NCBI RefSeq assembly: GCF_004353185.1
Contig: NZ_SMUS01000017.1
Location: forward strand, 18,269 to 82,268
Source: Clostridium cuniculi
Lineage (GTDB): Bacteria; Bacillota; Clostridia; Clostridiales; Clostridiaceae
DNA length: 64,000 bases
Direction: 5' to 3'
Of this stretch, positions 26,234 through 35,999 are shown one piece after another. The notes beneath the pieces were generated by a model. It made no database searches and was not told the origin of the DNA. It saw nothing but the letters and a program-made list of their open reading frames with translations. Both the position numbers and the translations under genes were made by a program. Numbering within the stretch: the stretch's first letter is position 1; every line of letters begins with the position of its first letter.

Positions 26234-27064
26234 ATGATGGGATTTAATCAAAAAAAAATAGCCCTTATAAATGATGTAACAGGTTTTGGTAGATGTTCCA
26301 TAGCCGTTTCATTACCTATTATTTCAGCACTTAAAGTTCAATGTTGTTTTATACCAACAGCTATACTTTCAAATCATACTGGATTTAATAACTTCTTTTT
26401 TGAAGATTATACTCCTAAAATGAAAGAGTATATAAATAATTGGGAAGTCCTTGGATTAAACTTTGATGGAATATGTACAGGTTTTTTAGGCTCTAAAGAA
26501 CAAATTAAAATAGTGATAGAATTTTTAGAAAAATTTAAAACTGAAAATAACATAGTTTTAATAGATCCAGTCATGGGAGACTATGGCAAGCTTTATTCTA
26601 CTTATACAGATGAAATGTGTAAAGAAATGCAAAACTTAATTAAATATGCTGATGTATTAACACCTAATCTTACTGAAGTTTGTAGATTATTAGATTTATC
26701 TTACCCTTCTGATACTCCAACCCATGAAGAGTTGTATTTATTATGTGAAAGATTATCTCTTCAAGGCCCAAGTAAAATAGTAATTACTGGCTTACAAAGA
26801 CAAGGTGCAATAGAAAACTTTATTTTTGAAAGCAATAAACCCTATAAAATCATACAAGTTGAAAAAATAGGTGAAGACCGTTCTGGAACTGGTGATGTTT
26901 TCTCTTCTATTGTATCTGCTAGTCTTGTTAAGGGCGAAGACTTTGCAGATTCAGTAAGAAAAGCTACAGATTTCATTAGTAAATCATTAAAGTTTACTAC
27001 TAATTTAAACTTACCTAGTAGCTATGGTGTTTGTTTTGAAGAATTCTTAACCGAATTAAAATAA
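26234..27064 (+). CDS. Pyridoxal/pyridoxamine kinase (PdxY-like)
   Basis: About 276 residues. ATG 26234 has GGATG about 10 bases upstream; a GTG at 26225 is also open. PfkB/ribokinase-fold features: NDVTGFGRCSIAVSLP near the N-terminus, VLIDPVMGDYGKLY near 115, NLTEVCRLL, and the anion-hole motif RSGTGDVFSSI near 220 with the catalytic Asp. It phosphorylates vitamin B6 vitamers to make PLP. The radical-SAM gene begins 20 bases after its stop, suggesting an operon. Confidence 0.85.
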   Translation: MMGFNQKKIALINDVTGFGRCSIAVSLPIISALKVQCCFIPTAILSNHTGFNNFFFEDYTPKMKEYINNWEVLGLNFDGICTGFLGSKEQIKIVIEFLEKFKTENNIVLIDPVMGDYGKLYSTYTDEMCKEMQNLIKYADVLTPNLTEVCRLLDLSYPSDTPTHEELYLLCERLSLQGPSKIVITGLQRQGAIENFIFESNKPYKIIQVEKIGEDRSGTGDVFSSIVSASLVKGEDFADSVRKATDFISKSLKFTTNLNLPSSYGVCFEEFLTELK

Positions 27065-27083
27065 TATAAAAGGATGGGGTAAT

Positions 27084-27743
27084 ATGGTTGTTTTATATAC
27101 TAGTGATAATGGGAATTTTATAAACTTAAAAAATATAACAATTGAAGAAATGAAATCTAAGGGCATAAAAAGAAATATATATGTAAATTTGACTAATCGT
27201 TGTCCATGTGCATGTACATTTTGCTTGAGACAAACTAAAAAAATGCTTGAATCTAATAGCCTATGGTTAGAAAAAGAACCAACTGTAAATGAAGTAATTA
27301 ATGAGTTTGAATCTATTGACATTAATCTTTATGATGAAATTATATTCTGTGGATTTGGAGAACCAACTGAAAGATTAGATGCAATAATTGAAATTTCTAA
27401 ATATATAAAAGAAAGAAACTCAAAAATTCCAATTAGAATTAATACTAATGGTTTAGGAGATTTAATTAATAAAAAAGACATAGCACCTTTACTAAATGGT
27501 TTAATTGATACCATTTCTATAAGCCTTAATGCACCAACAGCAGAAGAGTTTTATAAAATAACTAAAAATAAGTTTGGAATTGAATCTTATGATGCTATGA
27601 AGAAGTTTGCTGTATCATGTAAATCTTATATTCCTAATGTTGTATTCACAGTTGTAGATTGTATTGGTAAAGATGCTATTGAAGCAAGTCAAAAAATATG
27701 TGATGATTTAGGAATAACACTAAGAGTTAGATCTTTTGAATAA
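27084..27743 (+). CDS. Radical SAM protein, TatD-linked type
   Basis: 219 residues. The CX3CX2C cluster is in NRCPCACTFCLRQ near residue 39, followed by FCGFGEPTERLD (SAM-binding GGE-like) near 88 and IRINTNGLGDL. The short length and the N-terminal LYTSDNGNFINLKN fit the small radical-SAM family often encoded beside tatD-type nucleases; no tatD gene is present here. The ATG has GGATGGGG upstream and is 20 bases after the kinase gene. Substrate unknown. Confidence 0.8.
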   Translation: MVVLYTSDNGNFINLKNITIEEMKSKGIKRNIYVNLTNRCPCACTFCLRQTKKMLESNSLWLEKEPTVNEVINEFESIDINLYDEIIFCGFGEPTERLDAIIEISKYIKERNSKIPIRINTNGLGDLINKKDIAPLLNGLIDTISISLNAPTAEEFYKITKNKFGIESYDAMKKFAVSCKSYIPNVVFTVVDCIGKDAIEASQKICDDLGITLRVRSFE

Positions 27744-27752
27744 AATATAAAT

Positions 27753-27797
27753 AAAAGCTATATCTAAATTTAAAATTTTATTTTAGATATAGCTTTT
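27753..27797. terminator. Bidirectional terminator
   Basis: 16-bp perfect arms (27753-27768 and 27782-27797) with flanking A and T tracts, between convergent genes. Confidence 0.8.
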
Positions 27798-27801
27798 TAA
27801 T

Positions 27802-28236
27802 TTACTCTTTTGATATATTTTCTTGATACTTTCTTAATTGTTCATTTATTTTACTATCAGACTTTTTATTAGATAAATCTATAAAGAAGTAAATAAATAA
27901 ATATATTAATGTAAAAGCAACAATAAAAATAACTACATAAAATTCATTATTCCAATCTCCCCATTTAAAGAAAACTGCCCAACTTATTATAATACTAATT
28001 AGTATTATATATTGTATCCATATAAAGCTATTACTAGCTAATATCTTTATTTTATTACTTAAATAATCTAATATAGTTAATGCTATACTAAATAATATTG
28101 CTAATCCAACACATTGAAAAAAGGCTGGATAAAACAACTGATTAATTTGAGTAAATGAATTAAATATACCATATGTTATTGTTGTAACAGTAAACATAAT
28201 ACATAATTTATTAAAAAACAATATTATATTCTTCAT
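27802..28236 (-). CDS. DUF3021-family four-helix membrane protein
   Basis: 144 residues with four predicted membrane segments (about 5-25, 33-53, 70-90, 96-118) and a charged C-terminal tail (KKSDSKINEQLRKYQ). Its ATG overlaps the stop codon of the LytTR gene (TAATG). DUF3021 proteins commonly pair with single-domain LytTR regulators; in such LytTR regulatory systems the membrane partner can restrain the DNA-binding protein. That role here is inferred. Confidence 0.8.
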   Translation of the reverse strand: MKNIILFFNKLCIMFTVTTITYGIFNSFTQINQLFYPAFFQCVGLAILFSIALTILDYLSNKIKILASNSFIWIQYIILISIIISWAVFFKWGDWNNEFYVVIFIVAFTLIYLFIYFFIDLSNKKSDSKINEQLRKYQENISKE

Positions 28237-28679
28237 TACTTACCAACCCCCAACTTTTCTTTAAATAAAACTACATTACTCCTTGATATAATTACACTTT
28301 CATTATTATCAAGATTAGCCTGCATCTTTCCATTAAATAAAGACTTTATGCTAACAATCTTTGATATATTTATTATCATTGATTTAGATGCTCTAAAAAA
28401 ATATTTGGTTGGAAGTATTGTCTCTAAGACATATAGCTTATGGCTTAATTCATAAACCTTATTTTTAGTATAAGCAAAAACTTTATTATCTATTGTCTCA
28501 ATATAATATATATCCATAGGATTTAATATATAAGATTGCTTATCTAAACTTCCCCATAGTCTATTATCAATAAGCTTATATTCATTTATAAAATCTAATA
28601 TTTCTTTAGATATAGACTGACATTTAATTGTTATTTCAGTCTCTCCAAAGCCTTCTATCTCTTCTATGTTAATTTTCAA
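28236..28679 (-). CDS. LytTR-domain DNA-binding regulator
   Basis: 147 residues from a TTG start with GAGG 7 bases upstream. The C-terminal 95 residues form a LytTR domain (MDIYYIETIDNKVFAYTKNK, FFRASKSMIINISKIVSI). There is no receiver domain; the N-terminal 45 residues are unassigned. It is translationally coupled to the DUF3021 gene and lies 43 bases downstream of the oxidoreductase gene on the same strand, so it may control that operon. Confidence 0.88.
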   Translation of the reverse strand: MKINIEEIEGFGETEITIKCQSISKEILDFINEYKLIDNRLWGSLDKQSYILNPMDIYYIETIDNKVFAYTKNKVYELSHKLYVLETILPTKYFFRASKSMIINISKIVSIKSLFNGKMQANLDNNESVIISRSNVVLFKEKLGVGK

Positions 28680-28722
28680 CCTAAAACCTCATTTCAATTT
28701 ATAAAAATACTAAAATTTCTTT

Positions 28723-31122
28723 CTATTCACCTAGTTTAATTTTAGGGTAATAATAAGATATTATTAATCCAACTATAGATAATATTTGAGCTAAATTATT
28801 CCATGGTGCTGAAATTATTAAACTTATAATTAATTGAATAGCAAATATAACTGCCCATAATAAAGTAATAACTATATTTATATCAGTAAATAATTTTGTT
28901 CTTGTCATACTATCTTTGTATGATTGTTTAGAATAATCTGATGTTATTGGCTTTTTTATTATTGCAGAAATAAAAAATGCTCCTATTAATATTATCTTAA
29001 GAATGTAACTACTGATTGCTTCAAATACTATTGGTGCGAATTTATATAATATTCCATAAAGAGCAAAAGATATAAATGTTAATCCTTCTAACATAGTAAT
29101 TTCTTTAAATTGTTTCGGCTTTATAAATACTATAATCAAAGCTGTATATAAAGTTGCAAATAATGAAATTCCTATACCATCATTATAAAATCCACTTATA
29201 GCTCCACTTACTATCCATGGTATTAACGTTAGCACTAGCCAAAATATTGTATTAAGCTTTCTTCTCTTTACTATCGGTTCATCACCTAAAGAACTAGTAT
29301 TAAAATATTTAGGTATATTCATAAATATATCAGCATCACCTAGTACACTTAATTTTCCATCAAACATAGCTCCTCTTCCATCTAACCCATTAAAAGCTAT
29401 GTTATACCAAACTTTATATGATGTTTTTACTATTACATCTGATTTCTTATCTATTTTTTTATTTAATAATTTAGCTTTCCTATTTTTTATTTCAATATAA
29501 TAAGTGTCTTTATCATCAAAAATAAACTCTAATAAATAATTCTCATGTTTTGATACAGTAGAATTATCAAAATTTGCTGTCATTCCAATCATAAATTGCT
29601 TCAATGGAATATCAGGATCACTCAAATCATTATTGTTAACTTTTATGTTATTTTTTATTTTACTATCTTCTTTTAATATTCTTTCAGCAGTTAAAATTCC
29701 ACCAGTAATAGCACCCTCAAATCCTCCTCCCGGATTAGTCCAAGCTCCAGATAAAAATACATTTCTAAAATATGACTTATTCGAAAGTCTATTAAATCCA
29801 CCTTGCCTTATATTTTGCTCCCATCCATATACAGCACCTTGAGTATTATTTGTATAACGTTTCATTGTATGTGGTGTGCCAAGCTCTAAAACCTTTATAT
29901 GTCCCTTAACCTTTGGAAAGTTTTTATATACAATTTCTAATATTTCATTAGTAACCTCTTCTTTTTTTCTTTTATAATCTTCACTTTTATATTGTGGCCA
30001 ATTTTTAATATGATCTCCAAAGACTACTACAAATACTCCCACATCTTTATTTAAATCTGGATCTAAAACATCATAACTAGTTAACCCTAAAATATTATCT
30101 GAGTAATTTCCCTTTAATATGTTTTTATAAGCATCTTCATAATTAACTCCATTGCTGATGAAATAATCTGCTTTTGTTATTCCAATCTCTGTTGTTTTGC
30201 AATCTAATCCTATATATAATTGTGATAAACTAATACCAACATCATTATTATCCAACTTTTTCTTATACTCAATAACATTTTCGTTATTATTATCCATTAA
30301 ATTTATTAAGTGATTAGGATCACAAGCAAATATAAACTTCTCAGCATCATACTTATTTCCTCTTCTTGTATGTACTGCAGTTACATTATTACCTTCAATA
30401 TCAATTTTTACAATCTCATTAGATAAATATACCTCACCACCATTTTTTTTAATCTCTTCTACAAAAGTATCTGAAAGTTTACCTGCTCCACCCTTTATAT
30501 AGAATGTCCCCCCTATATGATAGGATATCCAAGCTAACATATAAAATAATGCATTTAATTTCTTTGGTGGCAATCCATAATATAGCCATAAAAAACTAAA
30601 CTCTTCAATAAACCTATCATCATTTATAAAAGATTTTAAATAATCATATAAACTTATATCTTGCATTTTTTGATAAATAACAGGTGGCTTCCCTGACTCC
30701 ATCTCTTCTTTCAAACTATATATCTCTTTAAACAATTTATATATTTTATCTTTATAAGCACTATATCTATTTATTAAATGATCACGATATTTTTCAAATG
30801 TATCTGGAACATCAATTTCACACCCATTACTGTATATTGTTCCTGTTTCCTTTTTCCTTAAAAACTCTACTTTATCAATCATATTGATATCCTTCATATG
30901 ATTATGAAAAGCATTTCCAGGCAATAATCCACCTATCCCATGTAAAGATACATCAAATACATATAAGTTTCCATCCTTATCTTTTCTCTTAAAATTAGTT
31001 GCATATCCACCAGCCATAAAGTGCTTTTCAAATACTGCTACTTTTTTACCGTTTTGTGATAATTTTAAAGCTGAAGATAAACCTGCAAGTCCTCCACCTA
31101 TGATAATTACATCATATTTCAT
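28723..31122 (-). CDS. FAD-dependent (CrtI/retinol-saturase-like) oxidoreductase fused to SCP2-like and membrane domains
   Basis: 799 residues. The N-terminal dinucleotide fold (VIIIGGGLAGLSSALKLS, then FEKHFMAGGYATNFKRK) and the segment FLSGAWTNPGGGFEGAITGG near residue 460 mark a phytoene-desaturase/carotenoid-isomerase/retinol-saturase-type flavoprotein. Residues about 505-605 resemble an SCP2 sterol-carrier fold (VWYNIAFNGLDGRGAMFDGK, VLGDADIFMNIP). About six membrane helices follow (640-795). Together they suggest a membrane enzyme acting on a lipid or polyprenoid. AAGGAGGA precedes the ATG. No carotenoid genes are nearby, so the substrate is open. Confidence 0.82.
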   Translation of the reverse strand: MKYDVIIIGGGLAGLSSALKLSQNGKKVAVFEKHFMAGGYATNFKRKDKDGNLYVFDVSLHGIGGLLPGNAFHNHMKDINMIDKVEFLRKKETGTIYSNGCEIDVPDTFEKYRDHLINRYSAYKDKIYKLFKEIYSLKEEMESGKPPVIYQKMQDISLYDYLKSFINDDRFIEEFSFLWLYYGLPPKKLNALFYMLAWISYHIGGTFYIKGGAGKLSDTFVEEIKKNGGEVYLSNEIVKIDIEGNNVTAVHTRRGNKYDAEKFIFACDPNHLINLMDNNNENVIEYKKKLDNNDVGISLSQLYIGLDCKTTEIGITKADYFISNGVNYEDAYKNILKGNYSDNILGLTSYDVLDPDLNKDVGVFVVVFGDHIKNWPQYKSEDYKRKKEEVTNEILEIVYKNFPKVKGHIKVLELGTPHTMKRYTNNTQGAVYGWEQNIRQGGFNRLSNKSYFRNVFLSGAWTNPGGGFEGAITGGILTAERILKEDSKIKNNIKVNNNDLSDPDIPLKQFMIGMTANFDNSTVSKHENYLLEFIFDDKDTYYIEIKNRKAKLLNKKIDKKSDVIVKTSYKVWYNIAFNGLDGRGAMFDGKLSVLGDADIFMNIPKYFNTSSLGDEPIVKRRKLNTIFWLVLTLIPWIVSGAISGFYNDGIGISLFATLYTALIIVFIKPKQFKEITMLEGLTFISFALYGILYKFAPIVFEAISSYILKIILIGAFFISAIIKKPITSDYSKQSYKDSMTRTKLFTDINIVITLLWAVIFAIQLIISLIISAPWNNLAQILSIVGLIISYYYPKIKLGE

Positions 31123-31282
31123 TGAATCATCCTCCTTGAATATTGCTATGTACTATATTTACAACAAAATAAACTCATAAACAATATCTAAGAATGTATC
31201 TTGCATTTTATCAATTGTAAGTTGCATTTTTTTATTAGTGAAAATATACTTTTAAATTATACTATCTTCTATTTCTCTAATA

Positions 31283-31681
31283 TTACTTATTCCAAGTATT
31301 TGGATTTGTAATATCTCCTATTTCATGATTAATAGTTTTATGATAAAGATTAATTTTTTCTGAAAGATATTGTGATGATTTTTGAAATTCTTTAATTTTC
31401 AAATCTATTATTTGCTTTTGTTCTTTAATAATCTCAAGGCGTTCCATAATATTACAATCACCTTCTAGGCATAAAATAACATATTGTTTAATTGCTTCTA
31501 TAGACATTCCACATTTTCTTAAATGCTTAATTCCAATCAACCAATTAATAGACTCTTGATCAAATAAACGATTATTATGTTCATCTCTTTTTACTGATGG
31601 AACAAGCCCATTATCTGTATAATATCGAACTGCATGTGGTGTAATTTCTAATTTTTGAGAAACTTCTTTAACTGTTAACAT
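31283..31681 (-). CDS. MerR-family transcriptional regulator
   Basis: 132 residues. The N-terminal winged helix reads LTVKEVSQKLEITPHAVRYY, then TDNGLVPSVKRDEHNNRLFD, followed by a coiled-coil dimerisation helix. The sensor tail is short and has few cysteines (GDCNIME), so this is not an obvious metal sensor; it resembles MerR proteins paired with aldo-keto reductases. It is divergent from the reductase gene at 31778 across a palindromic operator. Confidence 0.88.
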   Translation of the reverse strand: MLTVKEVSQKLEITPHAVRYYTDNGLVPSVKRDEHNNRLFDQESINWLIGIKHLRKCGMSIEAIKQYVILCLEGDCNIMERLEIIKEQKQIIDLKIKEFQKSSQYLSEKINLYHKTINHEIGDITNPNTWNK

Positions 31682-31698
31682 AATTTTTTCCTCTCCTA

Positions 31699-31729
31699 TT
31701 GACTTCGTGTTACACGAAGGTACTATACT
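31699..31729 (+). promoter_or_regulatory. MerR-type promoter/operator with 19-bp spacer
   Basis: TTGACT (31699-31704) and TATACT (31724-31729) are 19 bp apart, the long spacing typical of MerR-activated promoters. The spacer holds the exact 17-bp palindrome CTTCGTGTTACACGAAG (31703-31719). It drives the aldo-keto reductase gene. Confidence 0.8.
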
Positions 31730-31777
31730 TATTATACATCAAATAATACAAATTTTAACAAAGAAAGAAGGTAAATT

Positions 31778-32623
31778 ATGAACAAAGTTAAATTAAATAA
31801 CGGTATTGAAATGCCCATATTAGGTTATGGTGTTTATCAAATACCAGATTTTGAAGAATGTGAAAGATGTGTTTTAGATGCACTTGAAGTTGGATATCGT
31901 TCTATTGATACTGCACAAGCCTATGGCAATGAAGAAGCAGTAGGTAACGCTATTAAAAAGTCTAGTATACCAAGAGAAGAATTATTTATTACTACAAAAG
32001 TATGGATTTCAAATGCTGGTTATGAAAAGGCAAAGGCTTCAATTGAAGAATCTTTAAAAAAACTCCAATTAGACTACCTTGATTTAGTATTAGTGCATCA
32101 ACCATTTGGTGATTATTATGGGACTTATCGTGCTATGGAAGAACTATATAAGGATGGTAAAATAAAAGCTATCGGTGTAAGCAACTTCTATCCTGATCGT
32201 TATATAGACTTGTATAATTTCGTTGAAATCAAACCAGCAATTAATCAAATTGAAACACATGTATTTAATCAACAAAAAAAGGCTCAAGAAATCTTAAAAA
32301 AATATGGAACACAAATTGAATCGTGGGGACCATTTGCTGAAGGAAAAAATGACTTATTTAAAAATAAAATATTAACTAAAATAGGATATAAATACAATAA
32401 GAGTGCTGCCCAAGTAGCCTTACGTTTCTTACTTCAAAAAGATATTGTTGTAATTCCTAAATCAACTCATAAAGAAAGAATGATTGAAAATTTCAATGTC
32501 TTTGATTTTCAATTAACTAATGAAGAAATAACAGAAATAGAAAAACTAGATACAAAGGAAAGTTTATTTTTCTCACATTATGATCCTGATACCGTTGAAT
32601 GGTTCATGAGTATATTAAACTAG
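31778..32623 (+). CDS. Aldo/keto reductase
   Basis: 281 residues. AKR signatures are present: [17 protein letters not shown] near residue 45 (catalytic Asp and Tyr), [11 protein letters not shown] (Lys), [14 protein letters not shown] (His), and [14 protein letters not shown] near 230 (NADP binding). GAAAGAAGG precedes the ATG. Expected role: NADPH-dependent reduction of aldehydes or ketones; control by the divergent MerR protein suggests induction by a reactive carbonyl or other electrophile. Confidence 0.92.
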   Translation: MNKVKLNNGIEMPILGYGVYQIPDFEECERCVLDALEVGYRSIDTAQAYGNEEAVGNAIKKSSIPREELFITTKVWISNAGYEKAKASIEESLKKLQLDYLDLVLVHQPFGDYYGTYRAMEELYKDGKIKAIGVSNFYPDRYIDLYNFVEIKPAINQIETHVFNQQKKAQEILKKYGTQIESWGPFAEGKNDLFKNKILTKIGYKYNKSAAQVALRFLLQKDIVVIPKSTHKERMIENFNVFDFQLTNEEITEIEKLDTKESLFFSHYDPDTVEWFMSILN

Positions 32624-32642
32624 TTCTAGAAATAAAATAATA

Positions 32643-32691
32643 TTAAAATGAAAACTAGAATATATCACATATTTTCTAGTTTTCATTTTAA
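32643..32691. terminator. Bidirectional terminator
   Basis: 18-bp perfect arms (32643-32660 and 32674-32691) with a T-rich end, between the reductase gene and the convergent ABC transporter operon. Confidence 0.8.
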
Positions 32692-32727
32692 TTTATATAC
32701 TTAATTTTATAACATAAAAAGTGCTGT

Positions 32728-33483
32728 TTATATTAAATAAGAAATATAAATTCTCTCGTTATTTAATATAACCTCTGCATCAACTTCATAAACTTCTTTT
32801 ATAAGTTCTTTTGTTAATACTTCTTTTGGATTGCCATACTTAATAATTTCTCCATCTTTCAAAACATATATTTTATCACAATACATAGCTGCAATATTCA
32901 AGTCATGAATAGCTGCAATAACCTCAATATTTAAATTCTTAACTATTCTCATAAGTTGAAGTTGATATTTTATATCTAAATGATTCGTTGGCTCATCTAA
33001 TATTAAACATTGTGGCTGTTGTGCCAAAGCTCTTGCAAGTATTACCCTTTGTTGTTCACCACCTGATAAACTTTGAAAACATCTATCCTTAAACTCCAAC
33101 ATCTCAACCTTTTTTAAAGCATCATTTACAATATCATAATCCTCTTTGTTGTCTCTTTCCATAAACTTTTTATGAGGAGATCTTCCCATTAAAACAATAT
33201 CTTTAACAGTAAAATCAAAATTATAATTATTATGTTGAGATAATACAGCTAATCTTTTTGAACTTTCTTTTACTGTCATACCCTTTATATCTACTTTATC
33301 TAACAATATTGCTCCATCATTAGGCTTTAATACTCTATATATACATTTTAAAAAAGTTGATTTTCCACTTCCATTAGGTCCTATTATTCCTACAACTTCC
33401 TTATTATCTACCTCTATATTTATACCTTTTAATATATTGTTTTTTTCTAAAGTAATATTTATATTTTCAGCTTTTATATTCAT
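32728..33483 (-). CDS. btuD: Cobalamin ABC transporter ATP-binding protein
   Basis: 251 residues: Walker A GPNGSGKST near residue 35, Q-loop in LSQHNNYN, signature LSGGEQQRV near 139, Walker B CLILDEPTNHLD and the switch His in AAIHDLN. A FecE/BtuD-type ATPase. Its ATG overlaps the permease stop codon. B12 specificity is inferred from the cobalamin riboswitch that heads the operon. Confidence 0.9.
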   Translation of the reverse strand: MNIKAENINITLEKNNILKGINIEVDNKEVVGIIGPNGSGKSTFLKCIYRVLKPNDGAILLDKVDIKGMTVKESSKRLAVLSQHNNYNFDFTVKDIVLMGRSPHKKFMERDNKEDYDIVNDALKKVEMLEFKDRCFQSLSGGEQQRVILARALAQQPQCLILDEPTNHLDIKYQLQLMRIVKNLNIEVIAAIHDLNIAAMYCDKIYVLKDGEIIKYGNPKEVLTKELIKEVYEVDAEVILNNERIYISYLI

Positions 33484-34565
33484 TACTTATTACCACCAAA
33501 CCCATAATTCTTTTTAATCATAAGCCATACAAATAATGGTGCTCCTATTATTGATATAACTATTCCAATAGGTATTTCTGTACCCTTTATCAAAATTCTA
33601 GAAATAACATCTGCCCATATTAAAATTATTGCTCCTAATAAAGCTGCTATTGGTATTATTTCCTTATGGTCAGTTCCAAAAATAATTCTAACTATATGAG
33701 GTATTATAAGACCAATAAATCCTATCATTCCTGATACATAAACTAATAGCCCTATTATAAGTGAAGTTATTAATAGATATATAATTCTAAACTTATGCAA
33801 ATCTGTACCTAATGTAATTGATACTTCATCTCCTAATAACATTAAATTTAATATTCTATACTGAGTCGTAAAAAATATAATTCCTAAAATAATAATAGGT
33901 AATATAAATGCTATTTCATTCCATTTTGCTCCAGCTAAACTGCCCATTAACCAAAAAGTTATTGTTTTTAACTTTTGTGAATCATCTGATATATAAACTA
34001 AAAAACTTGAAAAAGAACTACAAACAGAACTTAATGCCATTCCTGATAAAAGCAGCTTTATAGAGTTACTTCTTCCCCCTATATTAGATATCATTAATAC
34101 TAATATAGAAACTCCAAAAGCTCCAATAAAGCCCATTATACCAAGTGAATTACTTCCAAATACACTTCCTATACCTAGCACTACAGCAAGTGTTGCTCCT
34201 AAAGATGCACCTGATGAAACTCCTAATATATAAGGATCAGCCAGTGGATTTTTAACTATTGCTTGCATTATAATTCCTACTACTGATAATCCTGCTCCAA
34301 CAGCTATAGCTAATACTATTCTTGGCATTCTTATTAGCCAAACTACATCTGCTATAGCTCCTGATCCTATAGATGAATCTCCAATATTAAATAATTTATA
34401 TAATATAACTTTATACACTTCCTTTATACTAATATCTACAGATCCCATGGTAACAGCAAAACCTATAGATAGAAAAAGTATAATTAGTAGTATGACAGAA
34501 GTCCCTATATATATAGGAACTCCTTTTAAAACTTTATTCTTCATTTCCATATAATCCATTTGCAA
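33483..34565 (-). CDS. btuC: Cobalamin ABC transporter permease (FecCD family)
   Basis: About 360 residues, highly hydrophobic, with LIRMPRIVLAIAVGAGLSVVG, NPLADPYILGVSSGA and MIGFIGLIIPHIVRIIFG. It overlaps the 3' end of the lipoprotein gene. The longest frame begins at a TTG (34565); ATGs at 34559, 34550 and 34544 are also possible and no ribosome site decides between them. Confidence 0.88.
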   Translation of the reverse strand: MQMDYMEMKNKVLKGVPIYIGTSVILLIILFLSIGFAVTMGSVDISIKEVYKVILYKLFNIGDSSIGSGAIADVVWLIRMPRIVLAIAVGAGLSVVGIIMQAIVKNPLADPYILGVSSGASLGATLAVVLGIGSVFGSNSLGIMGFIGAFGVSILVLMISNIGGRSNSIKLLLSGMALSSVCSSFSSFLVYISDDSQKLKTITFWLMGSLAGAKWNEIAFILPIIILGIIFFTTQYRILNLMLLGDEVSITLGTDLHKFRIIYLLITSLIIGLLVYVSGMIGFIGLIIPHIVRIIFGTDHKEIIPIAALLGAIILIWADVISRILIKGTEIPIGIVISIIGAPLFVWLMIKKNYGFGGNK

Positions 34566-35550
34566 AAGTATTTATACCATCTATTGTTCTTATTCCACTA
34601 GAATACATCTCTCCTAAAGGTATAGCATAAACTCTTTTATTTTTAACTGCAGAAAGACTTGCAAAAGCTGGATTTTCTAATACCTTATTTACCTCTTCAA
34701 CTGGAATATTTTCATCTCCCATGTCCATATAAGAAACAAAAATACAATCTGGATTTAGTTTAATTAAATCTTCTGCTCCTATATTTCCACCTTCAGGATT
34801 TAAAACCTCTGCTCCTAATTTTGTTACCATATCTCCAGCTAAAGTTTTGATACCATAGCTATATATTTCATCATCATAAAACTCTATTACCATAGCACTT
34901 TGCTTTTCTTCATTACTTACCTTTGAAGAAACTTCATTAACAGTTGATGTAATTTCATCTACTATAGCCTGAGCTTTATCCTCAACATTAAAAATCTTAC
35001 CTAGGTTTAATATATCATTTATTTCATTCTCTATTGTTCTTTCTTCAGCTACTCCACTATTTAATGAAATATAAGTATTTACACCACTTTCATTCCAATA
35101 ATCGATATCTCCTAATCTTTTATCATCAAATAAAGAATACCATCCTAATATAAAATCAGGTTTTTCCATTATTATTGTTTCTTTTGATGGAGTAAACTCT
35201 TCTAAATAATTCACCTTACTAAATGCTTCCTTATACTCATCTTTTACATCATGATCAAGGCCTGCAGCTGCAACTATTCTATTCTCTAGTCCTAATGCTA
35301 GCATAGTTTCAATTGAATTTTGATAAATAGCTACTACATTTTCTGGTGCCTTATCGAAAGTTATTTCAACAGGTTCTTTCGAATAATTATAAGTTGTTAT
35401 AGTCACTGGGTAATGTGAGTCATTATTTTTTTGAGACTGTACACTTGAATCTACATCTCCTGACTCTTGATTGCTTGTCCCACAAGAAACAAGTCCTAAG
35501 ATAAGCATTACGCTTAATAGAATTGTTGTTAGTTTTTTTAATTTTTTCAT
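34534..35550 (-). CDS. btuF: Cobalamin-binding lipoprotein
   Basis: 338 residues. Signal peptide with lipobox (LGLVSC, Cys about 23), then a low-complexity linker and a two-lobed TroA/FepB-like binding fold (VVAIYQNSIETMLALGLENR near residue 95, PDFILGWYSLFDDK, NPDCIFVSYMDMGD). First gene after the cobalamin riboswitch, so B12 or a related corrinoid is the probable ligand. Confidence 0.88.
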   Translation of the reverse strand: MKKLKKLTTILLSVMLILGLVSCGTSNQESGDVDSSVQSQKNNDSHYPVTITTYNYSKEPVEITFDKAPENVVAIYQNSIETMLALGLENRIVAAAGLDHDVKDEYKEAFSKVNYLEEFTPSKETIIMEKPDFILGWYSLFDDKRLGDIDYWNESGVNTYISLNSGVAEERTIENEINDILNLGKIFNVEDKAQAIVDEITSTVNEVSSKVSNEEKQSAMVIEFYDDEIYSYGIKTLAGDMVTKLGAEVLNPEGGNIGAEDLIKLNPDCIFVSYMDMGDENIPVEEVNKVLENPAFASLSAVKNKRVYAIPLGEMYSSGIRTIDGINTFANGLYGNEE

Positions 35551-35671
35551 CTTTGTTCTCCCTTTATCTGTTTATATTTGTTTATTTCAATATAAAGATA
35601 TAAGGATACTCTTACTTGTTTGATATTTAATTTTTATTAATATCACTCTTTTACCGAAGAGTATCGATATT

Positions 35672-35866
35672 ATAATACTGGCAAGTCTCCTGACTTATAG
35701 ATCATCACGTTATCTCTCCTTCTCAAGCATATATGCTCAATGGATTACTTTGAAATAACATTCCCTAAATACAGTAGCGGCACTGTGTAGGACTTTCACC
35801 TAACTTCCTTTTTAATAAAAATAGATATTTATATATGTCTATTTCTAACCAATATTATTTTATTAT
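35672..35866 (-). promoter_or_regulatory. Cobalamin riboswitch
   Basis: On the minus strand the core reads GGTGAAAGTCCTACACAG, then TGCCGCTACTGT, and later the B12-box-like GTCAGGAGACTTGCCAGTA (ending about 35677). These are the conserved cobalamin-riboswitch elements. The stem-closing boundaries are estimated from AATATT pairing with AGTATT. It lies 120 bases upstream of the btuF start, where B12 would repress the transporter. Confidence 0.93.
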
Positions 35867-35929
35867 CGTTATATTTAATAACTAACTAAGTATATCTAAA
35901 TATATTAAATTTGTCTATATTTAACTGTA

Positions 35930-35957
35930 AAATTATAGTATTTAAATACTATAATTT
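35930..35957. repeat. 28-bp perfect palindrome, possible terminator
   Basis: A continuous AT-only palindrome except for one GC pair per arm, centred between 35943 and 35944. It lies 42 bases after the stop of the MBL-hydrolase gene on the minus strand, followed by ATTTTACAG. Probably a weak terminator or a cruciform-prone site. Confidence 0.4.
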
Positions 35958-35999
35958 CACAACTTAATTTCAAATTCTATAATCTTAATATATAAATTT

